From: Candidatus Rokubacteria bacterium RIFCSPLOWO2_02_FULL_72_37
GTDB lineage: Bacteria > Methylomirabilota > Methylomirabilia > Rokubacteriales > CSP1-6
Direction of reading: 5' to 3'
DNA length: 20,036 bases
NCBI GenBank assembly: GCA_001790315.1
Contig: MGCE01000136.1
Location: 745-20,780, forward strand
Of this stretch, positions 1-6,782 are shown in pieces (positions within the stretch are counted from its first letter, which is position 1; every line of letters starts with the position of its first letter). A program made the translations under genes and the position numbers. The notes beneath the pieces are model-generated. The model was not told the origin of the DNA. It saw only the letters and a list, made by a program, of their open reading frames with translations, and made no database searches.

Positions 1-41
1 CACAGCGGCAACCGTCGTGTGCAAACTTCCGACTCAGGACA

Positions 42-944
42 CTAGGACGCGGGCCGGCCCTGCGTCGTCAGGGTGACGCCGGCGAGGACACACGCGGTCC
101 CCCCGAGCTGCCAGACGCCGATCGGCTCGGCCAGCAGTGCTGCCGCGAGCGCGATCCCGACGATGGGCTGGAAGTTCATGAACACCGCCGACCGGCTCGG
201 TCCGATGACCTGGACGGCGCGGTACCACCAGACGTGCGCCACGGCGCCGAGGATCCCCTGGTAGAGGACGACCGCCCAGCCGATCGGCGACGCGAGCCGC
301 GGCGCGGGATAGAACGGGGCCGTGACGACCGTGGTCGGCAGGATCAGCAGCGTGCCGACGACGTAGGCGCCCGTGGTCGCGAGCGCCGGCGACAGTTCGC
401 CGAGCACGCGCTTGCCGTAGACCGTGTAGACCGACCACCCGCACAGCGCCGCGAGCGTGAGGAAGTCGCCTCCGCGCAGTTCCTCCACACGGAGCGCCGC
501 GAGCCGGCCGCTGGTGACGATCAACAGCACGCCGAACGCCGAGACGCCGACGCCGAGCCACTGCACGGGGCGGAGCCGCTCGCGCAGGTAGGCGCGCGCC
601 ATCAGCGCCACCACGACCGGCGCGGCGGCCTGCAGGATCACCGCGTTGCCGGCCGTCGTGTAGTGGAGCGCGACGTACGTGAACTGGGTGGAGCCCCAGA
701 TGCCCGCGAGGCCGAGGACCAGGAACACGCGGAACGTCCGCGCCTCCAGGGTGCGCACGGTCTCGCCGCCGGCGCGGAGGAGCAGCACGACGAGGAAGCT
801 CGAGGCGAGCGTGCACCGCAGAGCGGTGAGAAAGAAGGGAGAGAAGTCGCGCAGGGCGAGCTTCGCCGTCGCCGGATAGCTGCCCCAGAGGGCCACGATC
901 GCGAGCAGCGCGAGGTAGGCACGCGTTTGACTCAGCGCAGGCAC
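42..944 (-). CDS. EamA/DMT-family drug/metabolite exporter
   Basis: This 300-residue protein is predicted to be an inner-membrane transporter of the drug/metabolite transporter superfamily. It is almost wholly hydrophobic, with about ten membrane segments arranged as two EamA repeats (roughly residues 10-145 and 155-295), which is the usual size and layout. The N-terminal repeat carries the family-like stretch LALLAIVALWGSYPATAKLAL, and the second starts around GDFLTLAALCGWSVYTV. The start is a GTG (942-944); a TATGAT -10 element ends only 6 bases upstream, so the transcript may begin at the start codon itself. It diverges from the SRPBCC gene. The substrate cannot be told from sequence; members export amino acids, nucleotides or other small metabolites. 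The family call is firm, the substrate unknown. Confidence 0.93.
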   Translation of the reverse strand: MPALSQTRAYLALLAIVALWGSYPATAKLALRDFSPFFLTALRCTLASSFLVVLLLRAGGETVRTLEARTFRVFLVLGLAGIWGSTQFTYVALHYTTAGNAVILQAAAPVVVALMARAYLRERLRPVQWLGVGVSAFGVLLIVTSGRLAALRVEELRGGDFLTLAALCGWSVYTVYGKRVLGELSPALATTGAYVVGTLLILPTTVVTAPFYPAPRLASPIGWAVVLYQGILGAVAHVWWYRAVQVIGPSRSAVFMNFQPIVGIALAAALLAEPIGVWQLGGTACVLAGVTLTTQGRPAS

Positions 945-955
945 CCGCCTATCAT
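927..955 (+). promoter_or_regulatory. Sigma-70-like promoter of the SRPBCC gene
   Basis: A TTGACT -35 hexamer (927-932) and a TATCAT -10 hexamer (950-955) are separated by exactly 17 bases. The expected transcription start is near 962, only about 6 bases before the ATG at 968, so the leader would be too short for a Shine-Dalgarno sequence. The -35 box lies inside the beginning of the divergent transporter gene. Confidence 0.6.
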
Positions 956-956
956 A
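951..956 (-). promoter_or_regulatory. -10 element of the EamA gene
   Basis: On the minus strand TATGAT lies here, overlapping the plus-strand TATCAT by all but one base at each end. It is followed after AGGCGG by the GTG start of the transporter gene, which is the geometry of a leaderless promoter. No good -35 hexamer is seen at 16 to 18 bases upstream, so the element rests on its -10 box alone. Confidence 0.45.
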
Positions 957-967
957 GCCCGCGCGTC

Positions 968-1438
968 ATGGCCGACTACATCCTCGAGTCGCGCGTGTGG
1001 CTCGCCAGGGCGCGCGCCGAGGTGTTCACCTTCATCGCCGACCCGACGAACCTCGCCCGGATCACGCCGCCCGCGTACCGTGTCGCGCTCGTCTCCGCCC
1101 CGGCCGGGCTCGCGGCGGGGGCGGTGCTGGATTTCGAGATGTCGTGGCTCGGGGTGCCGGTGCGATGGCGGGCGTTCATCCGGGAGTGGGACCCCCCATT
1201 TCGCTTCGTCGACGTGCAGATCCGCGGACCGTGGGCACGCTGGGAGCACCGGCATCGCTTCCTGGAAGAGGCGGGCGGCACCTGGGTGGAGGATCGCGTG
1301 ACGTATCGGCCGCCGCTCGGCCCGCTGGGGCGCGCGGCGCACGCGCTCATCCTCCACCGCCGGCTCCGCGCCCTCTGGAAGTACCGGACTGCGCGGCTCG
1401 GGGCGCTCGTCGGGCCGGTCGGGTCACCGGCGGACTGA
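968..1438 (+). CDS. SRPBCC-fold (START/Bet v1-like) ligand-binding protein
   Basis: A 156-residue soluble protein with the look of the SRPBCC superfamily (cyclase/dehydrase-like, COG4276 type). The N-terminus reads as the first strand of the helix-grip fold followed by ARAEVFTFIADPTNLARITP, the typical helix after strand one. Later segments, WLGVPVRWRAFIREWDPPFRFVDVQ and WEHRHRFLEEAGGTWVEDRVTYRPP, match the antiparallel sheet of family members, and the C-terminal part (about residues 115-148) is the long closing helix. The ATG is placed by the conserved first strand and by the promoter 13 bases upstream. The gene converges on the endonuclease III gene with only 8 bases between their stops. 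The ligand is unknown; such proteins bind hydrophobic molecules. Confidence 0.85.
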   Translation: MADYILESRVWLARARAEVFTFIADPTNLARITPPAYRVALVSAPAGLAAGAVLDFEMSWLGVPVRWRAFIREWDPPFRFVDVQIRGPWARWEHRHRFLEEAGGTWVEDRVTYRPPLGPLGRAAHALILHRRLRALWKYRTARLGALVGPVGSPAD

Positions 1439-1446
1439 GCCCGGGG

Positions 1447-1992
1447 TCAGCGCGAGGCCGTGACGCCGACCCGGCGGCAGAGACCGCGCACCGGGCAGAT
1501 CGAGCAACGCGGCGAGATCGGCGTGCAGACGTTCTGGCCGAACGCGACGAGGAGATCGTTGTAGCCGATCCAGTGGCGCCGCGGCAGCTTGGCGCGGAGC
1601 GCCATCTCGGTCTCGTCCGGGCTCTTCGTCCGGACGTAGCCCAGGCGATTGGAGATGCGGTGGACGTGAGTGTCCACGCAGATGCCGGGTCGGCCATATC
1701 CCATCGTGACGACGAGGTTCGCGGTCTTCCGGCCGACGCCCTTGAGCGTCAGGAGCGCGTCGATCGTGTCCGGCACGCGCCCGTCCCAGCGGGCGAGCAG
1801 GTCACGGCAGAGCCCGAGGATGACGCGGGCCTTCGTCCGGTAGAAGCCGACGGGGTAGATCAGCCGCTCGATCGCGCGCGGCGTCAGCCGGAGCATCGTG
1901 GCGGGCGTCTTCGCGACGGCGAAGAGGCGCTCGGAGGCCGGACCGGTCGTCGTGTCCTGCGTGCGGAGCGAGAGGATGCAGGCGACGAGCAC
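1447..1992 (-). CDS. nth: Endonuclease III (DNA glycosylase/AP lyase)
   Basis: Bifunctional base-excision-repair enzyme that removes oxidised pyrimidines and nicks the resulting abasic site. Numbering from the GTG at 1992, the helix-hairpin-helix is LKGVGRKTAN (residues 83-92) with catalytic Lys89, the catalytic Asp is Asp107 in VDTHVHR, and the [4Fe-4S] cluster cysteines are Cys156, Cys163, Cys166 and Cys172 in the standard C-x6-C-x2-C-x5-C spacing. All key residues are present. The protein as delimited (181 residues) is about 30 short at the N-terminus: in-frame translation upstream continues with family-like sequence ending TRDPFR directly before this GTG, so the true start must be further upstream. 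No ATG, GTG or TTG occurs in frame between a stop at 2200-2202 and 1992. Candidates are a CTG at 2074-2076 or an ATC at 2086-2088 next to the stop of the upstream TPR gene, which suggests translational coupling. Confidence 0.93.
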   Translation of the reverse strand: MLVACILSLRTQDTTTGPASERLFAVAKTPATMLRLTPRAIERLIYPVGFYRTKARVILGLCRDLLARWDGRVPDTIDALLTLKGVGRKTANLVVTMGYGRPGICVDTHVHRISNRLGYVRTKSPDETEMALRAKLPRRHWIGYNDLLVAFGQNVCTPISPRCSICPVRGLCRRVGVTASR

Positions 1993-2090
1993 GCGGAAGG
2001 GGTCGCGCGTGCCCTCGGCGATGGTGGCGAGCGCGGTGGGGTTCCAGCGCGGCGCGGTACGCCGGAGCCGGCGCAGGACCCGACCGATCG

Positions 2091-2825
2091 CTACTTCTTG
2101 CCGGCGATGGACTCGAGCAACGCGCGTGCGCGTGGCAGGTCCTTGACGGTCCAGTCGGCGACGATCGTGGGCGCGCGCTCGGCGATGACACGATCGATCT
2201 CACGCCGGGCGTCGGCCCAGCGGCTCTCTCCGATGTAGAGCCGCGCCAGGTCCACGCGGGCCACGGTGAAGTGGGGATCGATCCCGAGCGCCTTCTTGAA
2301 GTGCTTCTCGGCCCGCTCACGGTCGCCGCCGAAGAGACGCGGCACCTCCAGGAAGACGTTCCCGGCGAAGGCATGGGCGCGCACCGAGCGGGGATCCAGC
2401 GCGAGAAGGATGTCGAGTTCCTCGCGAACCGTGGGCAGCAGGAAGAGGGAGCGGAGCACGCCCTTCGTCTGGCCCCAGCGCCCGGTGTTGATCGCGTACC
2501 ACAGGTGCGCGTCGTGGTTCTTGGGCGCCAGCTCGACCGCGCGCCGACCGAGATCGCGCCCCCGCTCGTAGGCGGCGAGCTTCTCGTCCTCGGTCGTGGC
2601 GCGCACGTCACCCGTGAGGAACTGGACGTAGGAGAGCGCCACCATCGTTTCGACCTGCCGGTCGCGCTGGAGGGCCGCCTCGAGCAGGGCGCGCGCGCGG
2701 TCGATGGCGGCGCGGTCCTCGTGGTAGCGGATGAGCAGGGCGCGCGCGGCGTCCACGGGCGGTTCGGCGCGCGCGGCCGGCGCCGCGAGCGCGAGGAGGA
2801 CGAGCGCGAGCAGGAGCGGCCGCAT
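2091..2825 (-). CDS. Secreted tetratricopeptide-repeat protein
   Basis: A 244-residue protein with a clear signal peptide (MRPLLLALVLLALAAPAARA, cleavage expected after residue 20), so it acts in the periplasm or cell envelope. The mature part is all helical with TPR-like units: ARALLEAALQRD, AAYERGRDLGRRAVELAPKNHDAHLWYAI, AEKHFKKALGIDPHFTVARVDLARLYI and a last unit near DARREIDRVIAE. The helix pair containing DAHLWYAI resembles RMD/RMDN-like and TRAP-associated TPR proteins, but partners cannot be deduced. A good promoter lies immediately upstream, 8 bases from the ATG. The downstream endonuclease III gene begins at or just inside its stop codon and is probably co-transcribed. The specific function is unknown; the fold call is fairly sure. 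Confidence 0.85.
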   Translation of the reverse strand: MRPLLLALVLLALAAPAARAEPPVDAARALLIRYHEDRAAIDRARALLEAALQRDRQVETMVALSYVQFLTGDVRATTEDEKLAAYERGRDLGRRAVELAPKNHDAHLWYAINTGRWGQTKGVLRSLFLLPTVREELDILLALDPRSVRAHAFAGNVFLEVPRLFGGDRERAEKHFKKALGIDPHFTVARVDLARLYIGESRWADARREIDRVIAERAPTIVADWTVKDLPRARALLESIAGKK

Positions 2826-2833
2826 CGCCGCGC

Positions 2834-2862
2834 ACTCTACCGCGAGGCCGGGTGAGCGTCAA
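2834..2862 (-). promoter_or_regulatory. Sigma-70-like promoter of the TPR-nth pair
   Basis: Read on the minus strand, TTGACG (2862-2857) and TAGAGT (2839-2834) are separated by exactly 17 bases. The ATG at 2825 comes 8 bases after the -10 box, so transcription would start at or within one or two bases of the start codon, giving a leaderless mRNA. Confidence 0.65.
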
Positions 2863-2892
2863 TCGGGGCGCGGGCGCGGGCCGCCGCGTTCC

Positions 2893-3372
2893 TCAACGGC
2901 CCGCGAGCTCGAGCAGCGTGCGCGTGCGGTCGGCCGCAGCCGACGGCGGCTCCCACGCGATCGCCTCGCAGGCCGCCAGCAGCAGCCAGGCGAGGGCGTC
3001 GGGCGGAGCGTCCACGCGGCCCCGCGCCGCGCGCGGCGGGCGCGCGACGAGGTCTTCGAGCGCGAGCCGCAGCTGCTCGCGCGCCCAGGCGAGAGCGAGC
3101 GCCGCGGTCTTGTCGCCGCGGCTCGAGAGCCAGGCGCGGTGGAGGTCTCCGACCAGCGCCGCGCCGGGGGCGTAGGCGGCGGCGAGCCGCTCGAGCGCCG
3201 CCCGCAGCGGATCGGCGGCACCCCGCGCGTCGCGGCCGAGGGCGCCGAGTTCCCGCGCGAGCGCCAGCAGGCCCCGCTCGGCGGGCGTGGGGCGTGGCGC
3301 GTGCGGGCTCGGGCCGACGCGCGGTCCCGCCGCCCGCCGGCGGCGTGATTTCGGTGGACGAGCCCGGGCCAT
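2893..3372 (-). CDS. Unrecognised helical protein
   Basis: I do not recognise this 159-residue protein. The first 30 residues are rich in Arg and Pro (MARARPPKSRRRRAAGP), and the remainder is predicted as alanine- and leucine-rich amphipathic helices, with hydrophobic helices around LVGDLHRAWLSS, ALALAWAREQLRLALEDLVA and PPDALAWLLLAACEAIAW. The last segment is reminiscent of the ligand-binding half of TetR-type regulators, but no helix-turn-helix domain is present, so this is only a resemblance. The ATG at 3372 is chosen because an extended -10 element lies 9 bases upstream; the reading frame stays open further upstream but would run into the divergent acyl-CoA dehydrogenase gene. In such GC-rich DNA a coding claim from an open frame alone is weak; the promoter and the lack of any competing gene support it. 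Confidence 0.6.
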   Translation of the reverse strand: MARARPPKSRRRRAAGPRVGPSPHAPRPTPAERGLLALARELGALGRDARGAADPLRAALERLAAAYAPGAALVGDLHRAWLSSRGDKTAALALAWAREQLRLALEDLVARPPRAARGRVDAPPDALAWLLLAACEAIAWEPPSAAADRTRTLLELAGR

Positions 3373-3381
3373 CGCGGCTAG

Positions 3382-3390
3382 AACATAGCA
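3382..3390 (-). promoter_or_regulatory. Extended -10 promoter of the unknown helical protein
   Basis: On the minus strand TGCTATGTT is an extended -10 element (TGn plus TATGTT). It ends 9 bases before the ATG at 3372, again placing the transcription start next to the start codon. No convincing -35 box is visible, as is usual for extended -10 promoters. Confidence 0.5.
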
Positions 3391-3407
3391 GATCGGAGGC
3401 GACGGCC

Positions 3408-4598
3408 ATGCACTTCGACCTGAGCGCCGAAGACCGCGCGTTTCGTGACGGGCTGCGTGAGTGGCTGGCGGTGAACTGGCCGGAGGACTGGGCGCGTGTC
3501 CGCGGCCGCTTCGTCTCGCAGGACGAGCAGTTCGCGTTCTTGCGCGAGTGGCAACGGCGGTTGTACGACGCGGGGTGGGTCGGGCTGCAGTGGCCACGCG
3601 AGTACGGTGGGCGCGGCGCGACCATCATGCAGCAGGCGATCTTCTACGAGGAGACGGCGCGCGCCCGCGCCCCCGAGCTGCCCAACGTGATCGGCCTGGA
3701 CATGGCGGGCCCGGCGTTGATCACCCACGGCACGGACGCGCAGAAGCGGGCGCACCTGCGCACGATCCTCTCGGCCGAGGAGATCTTCTGCCAGGGCTTC
3801 TCCGAGCCCGACGCGGGCTCGGACGTCGCCGCGCTCCAGACCCGCGCCGTCCGCGACGGCGACGACTTCGTCGTCCACGGGCAGAAGGTGTGGACGACGT
3901 ACGCCCAGTACGCCGAGTGGTGCATTCTGCTCGCCCGGACCGATCCGGCGGCGCCCAAGCACAAGGGGCTCACGTTCTTCCTGATGGACATGCGCTCGCC
4001 CGGACTGACGGTGCGGCCGCTCCGGCAGATCAGCGGCGAGCCCGAGTTCAACGAGATGTTCTTGGACGGCGTGCGCGTGCCGGGCGCGAACGTCGTCGGC
4101 CGGGTGAACGGCGGATGGCAGGTCGCGCTCACGACCCTGATGTTCGAACGCGGTCCGCGCACGATCTCGCGGCAGCTCCACCTGCGCCACGCGATCGACG
4201 CGGCGGCGGAGATGGCCCGGCGCACCGAGCGGGCCGGCGCGCCCGCTGCGGCCGACCCGGTCATCCGTCAGCGCCTCGCGCAACTCGTGATCGACGGCGA
4301 GGCGCTCCGCTTCTCGAACCTCCGCGCCCTCACGCGGATGCTGCGGGGCGAGCCGCCGGGGCCGGAGGGCTCGGCGGCCAAGCTCTTCTGGAGCGAGGCG
4401 GTTCAGCGCGTGCTGGAGCTCGTGCTGGAGATCGAGGGGCCGTACGCGATGCTGGCGAAGGGGAGCGCGCGGGCGATCGAGGACGGTTTCTGGCAGCTCC
4501 GCTTCCTGCGCTCGCGCGGCGACACGATCGCGGCGGGAACGTCAGAGATCAACCGCAACATCCTCGCCGAGCGCGTCCTCGGCCTCCCGAAGGACTGA
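3408..4598 (+). CDS. Acyl-CoA dehydrogenase
   Basis: A 396-residue FAD-dependent acyl-CoA dehydrogenase, catalysing alpha,beta-dehydrogenation of an acyl-CoA thioester with electrons passed to electron-transfer flavoprotein. The three-domain layout is complete: N-terminal helices (1-120), the central beta domain with signature CQGFSEPDAGSD (128-139) and WTTYAQYAEWCILLARTD (163-180), and C-terminal helices ending in GTSEINRNILAERVLGLPKD (377-396). The position used as catalytic base in medium-chain enzymes is Ala here (AAGTSE), while Glu247 in LMFERGP fits the helix-G base of the isovaleryl-CoA/long-chain type. The ATG at 3408 is chosen because GGAGG stands 8 bases upstream and the protein then begins at the usual place (MHFDLSAEDRAFRD). 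No other beta-oxidation gene is adjacent, so the substrate is open; FadE-like and pimeloyl-CoA-type large subunits are possible relatives. Confidence 0.95.
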   Translation: MHFDLSAEDRAFRDGLREWLAVNWPEDWARVRGRFVSQDEQFAFLREWQRRLYDAGWVGLQWPREYGGRGATIMQQAIFYEETARARAPELPNVIGLDMAGPALITHGTDAQKRAHLRTILSAEEIFCQGFSEPDAGSDVAALQTRAVRDGDDFVVHGQKVWTTYAQYAEWCILLARTDPAAPKHKGLTFFLMDMRSPGLTVRPLRQISGEPEFNEMFLDGVRVPGANVVGRVNGGWQVALTTLMFERGPRTISRQLHLRHAIDAAAEMARRTERAGAPAAADPVIRQRLAQLVIDGEALRFSNLRALTRMLRGEPPGPEGSAAKLFWSEAVQRVLELVLEIEGPYAMLAKGSARAIEDGFWQLRFLRSRGDTIAAGTSEINRNILAERVLGLPKD

Positions 4599-4649
4599 CG
4601 CCTCGGCCGCGCGCTGCGCCCGAGGGAGGCGCCCCCGGCCGAGCGACGC

Positions 4650-4807
4650 CGCCGGGCGTCACGGCGCGGGAGGGGGCCGGGGGGTCGTCCTCGACCACGC
4701 CAGCACTCAACACGAGAGATCGGCTCACCGGCGGGCTGGCGAGACCACGCTGACAACACGGGTCTCGGACGACCCCCCGGCCCCCTCCCGCGCCGTGACG
4801 CCCGGCG
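4650..4807. repeat. 41-bp perfect inverted repeat with 76-nt centre
   Basis: The left arm (4650-4690) and right arm (4767-4807) are perfect reverse complements over 41 bases, from CGCCGGGCGTCACGGCGCGG inward to GGGGTCGTCC. The right arm ends on the base before the stop codon of the permease gene. The 76-nt centre holds a smaller hairpin (CGAGACC at 4740-4746 with GGTCTCG at 4761-4767) and two related direct repeats (GACCACGC at 4693 and 4743, each followed by CAACACG at 4708 and 4754). The left arm can also pair with CCCCCGGCC at 4632-4640 (with GGCCGGGGG at 4675-4683). Sitting between convergent genes, it could work as a bidirectional terminator, or be a small palindromic mobile or REP-like element. 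There is no U-run. The whole gap 4599-4807 holds no gene. Confidence 0.9.
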
Positions 4808-6040
4808 CTACTCGTACCGGAGGGCCTCGATCGGGTCCAGGCTCGCGGCTTTGCGCGCCGGATAGAAGCCGAAGAAGATCCCGATGGCTGCCGCGAACCC
4901 GAACGCGAGCGCCACGGCGTCGAGCGGGATGAGCGTCCGCCACGCCGCGAGGCGACTGATGGCCTCCGAACCGCCGAGACCGAGCGCGATGCCGATGGTG
5001 CCGCCGATCAACGAGAGGGTGACCGCCTCGACGAGGAACTGCGCGAGGATGTCACGCCGCCGCGCACCGACCGCCATGCGCAGGCCGATCTCGCGCGTCC
5101 GCTCCGTCACCGAGACCAGCATGATGTTCATGATCCCGATGCCGCCCACGAGCAGCGAGACCGAGGCGATCGCGGCGAGCAGGTACGTCATCACCCGCGA
5201 GGACTCCTCCTGCGTCTGGAGGATCTCGGACAGGTTGCGGAGCCAGAAGTCGTCGTCCTGGTACGGCTGGAGCCGGTGGCGCTGCCTGAGGAGCGCTCGG
5301 ATCTGGCTCTCGGCCTCGGCCATGTCCTCGCCGACGCGGATCTTGATCGAGATCGCGCCGACCGCCCGGGGGTTGGCCTGGCTCGCGCCGAGGACCTTCT
5401 TCTTCGCGGTGGAGAGCGGAATCAGGATGATGTCGTCCTGGTCCTGGCCCCACGAGCTCTGCCCCTTGCGCGCCAGCACGCCCACGACCGTGAACGGGAC
5501 CTTCTTGATCCGGATGATCTGCCCCTCGGGCGGGGCGTCGCCGAACAGGTTCTCCGCGGTCGTCTGTCCGAGGACGGCCACCTTGACGGCGCCGTCCAGG
5601 TCCTCCGGGCTCACGCCCCGCCCGGTGATCACGGGCCACTCGCGTGCCTCGGCGTACTCGGGCGTGACGCCCTGGATCACCGTGGACCAGTTGAGGTTGC
5701 CGTAGACGACCTGGGCGCTCCCTCGCATCGAGGGGGCCGCGACCTGCACGGCGGGCACCTCGCGGGCGATGGCGGTGGCGTCGTCCTCCGTGATCGTGAG
5801 CTGCGTGCCGTGCCCGAGGCGGATGCCGCCGGACGTGGTGCTTCCGGACAGGACGATGATCAGGTTGGACCCGAGGCTCTGGATCTGCTCGGCCACACGG
5901 GCCTGCGCGCCCGCGCCGACCGCCACCATCGCGATGACGGCGCCGACGCCGATGACGATGCCGAGCATCGTGAGCGCGGTCCTGAGCTTGTTCACGCGGA
6001 GCGACCGGAGCGCGATCCGCACGCTCTGCAGGGGCGTCAC
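4808..6040 (-). CDS. MacB-type ABC transporter permease
   Basis: A 410-residue inner-membrane permease of the MacB/FtsX family, the mechanotransmission component of a tripartite ABC efflux pump. It has one N-terminal membrane helix (about residues 20-45, LRTALTMLGIVIGVGAVIAM), a large periplasmic MacB_PCD domain (about 46-285), and three C-terminal membrane helices in the FtsX domain (from VMTYLLAAIASVSLLVGGIGIMNIM through GFAAAIGIFFGFYPARKAASLDPIEALRYE, a typical family ending). In E. coli MacB the ATPase is fused to this protein; here the ATPase is a separate gene, whose stop overlaps this start by 4 bases (6037-6040). Last gene of the operon; the inverted repeat begins directly behind its stop. 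Substrate not deducible: macrolides, peptides, lipids and siderophores are all known for relatives. Confidence 0.95.
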   Translation of the reverse strand: MTPLQSVRIALRSLRVNKLRTALTMLGIVIGVGAVIAMVAVGAGAQARVAEQIQSLGSNLIIVLSGSTTSGGIRLGHGTQLTITEDDATAIAREVPAVQVAAPSMRGSAQVVYGNLNWSTVIQGVTPEYAEAREWPVITGRGVSPEDLDGAVKVAVLGQTTAENLFGDAPPEGQIIRIKKVPFTVVGVLARKGQSSWGQDQDDIILIPLSTAKKKVLGASQANPRAVGAISIKIRVGEDMAEAESQIRALLRQRHRLQPYQDDDFWLRNLSEILQTQEESSRVMTYLLAAIASVSLLVGGIGIMNIMLVSVTERTREIGLRMAVGARRRDILAQFLVEAVTLSLIGGTIGIALGLGGSEAISRLAAWRTLIPLDAVALAFGFAAAIGIFFGFYPARKAASLDPIEALRYE

Positions 6041-6780
6041 GCGAGCGCCTCCTCGGGCAGCGACGCGAGCGCCGTCTCGGCGTCACGGGGCACGGGAGCG
6101 CGCTCGTCCGCGCGCAGCCGCCCGTCGCGGAACGTGAGGACCCGGCCGGCGTACGCGGCGATGTCGGGCTCGTGGGTGACCAGGACGATCGTGAGACCGC
6201 TCCGGTTCAGCCGCTGGAGCAGCGCCAGCAGCTCGACGCTCGTGCGCGTGTCGAGGTTGCCCGTCGGCTCGTCGGCGAGGATGACCGCCGGGTCGTTGAC
6301 GAGCGCGCGCGCGATCGCGACCCGCTGCTGCTGCCCGCCGGAGAGCTGGCTCGGGTGGTGGTCCTCGCGGTCGGCGAGCCCCACCGACGCGAGACGCTCG
6401 CGGGCGCGGGCACGGCGCTCCCGGGCCGAGAGCCCGGCATAGAGCAGGGGCAGCTCCACGTTCTCGAGCGCGCTGGTGCGCGGCAGCAGGTTGAACTGCT
6501 GGAACACGAAGCCGATCTTCGCGTTGCGGATCCGTGCGAGACGGTCGGACCCGAGGCCGGCGACGTCCTCGCCGTCGAGCACGTAGCGTCCGGCGGACGG
6601 CGTGTCCAGGCCGCCGAGCAGGTTCATGAACGTCGACTTGCCCGAGCCCGAGGGCCCCATCACGGCGACGAACTCGCCGCGCTCGATCGTCACCGACACG
6701 CCGCGCAGCGCGTGAACGGTGTGGGGGCCGAGATGGTAATCCTTCGTCAGTGCCTCGGCGGCGATGATCGGCGGCGCCAT
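6037..6780 (-). CDS. MacB-type ABC transporter ATP-binding protein
   Basis: A 247-residue nucleotide-binding subunit of the LolD/MacB (type VII) ABC family, working at the cytoplasmic face with the adjoining permease. All motifs are intact: Walker A GPSGSGKST (42-50), Q-loop Gln94 in FVFQQFNLLP, signature LSGGQ (146-150), Walker B VILADE (166-171) with catalytic Glu171, D-loop GNLD, and H-loop His203 in VTHE. The ATG at 6780 is chosen because the conserved family start IIAAEALTKDYHLG follows a few residues later and the adaptor gene stops 2 bases upstream; the reading frame is open far upstream, but only as a shadow of the adaptor gene. The spacing (2-base gap before, 4-base overlap after) indicates tight translational coupling. 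A C-terminal tail (about 222-247) extends past the core domain. Confidence 0.96.
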   Translation of the reverse strand: MAPPIIAAEALTKDYHLGPHTVHALRGVSVTIERGEFVAVMGPSGSGKSTFMNLLGGLDTPSAGRYVLDGEDVAGLGSDRLARIRNAKIGFVFQQFNLLPRTSALENVELPLLYAGLSARERRARARERLASVGLADREDHHPSQLSGGQQQRVAIARALVNDPAVILADEPTGNLDTRTSVELLALLQRLNRSGLTIVLVTHEPDIAAYAGRVLTFRDGRLRADERAPVPRDAETALASLPEEALA

Positions 6781-6782
6781 GC

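Noticed and set aside
4650..4807. Insertion sequence or transposase remnant at the inverted repeat
   Set aside because: The centre is 76 bases with no coding content and no target duplication could be recognised; only a non-autonomous element remains possible.
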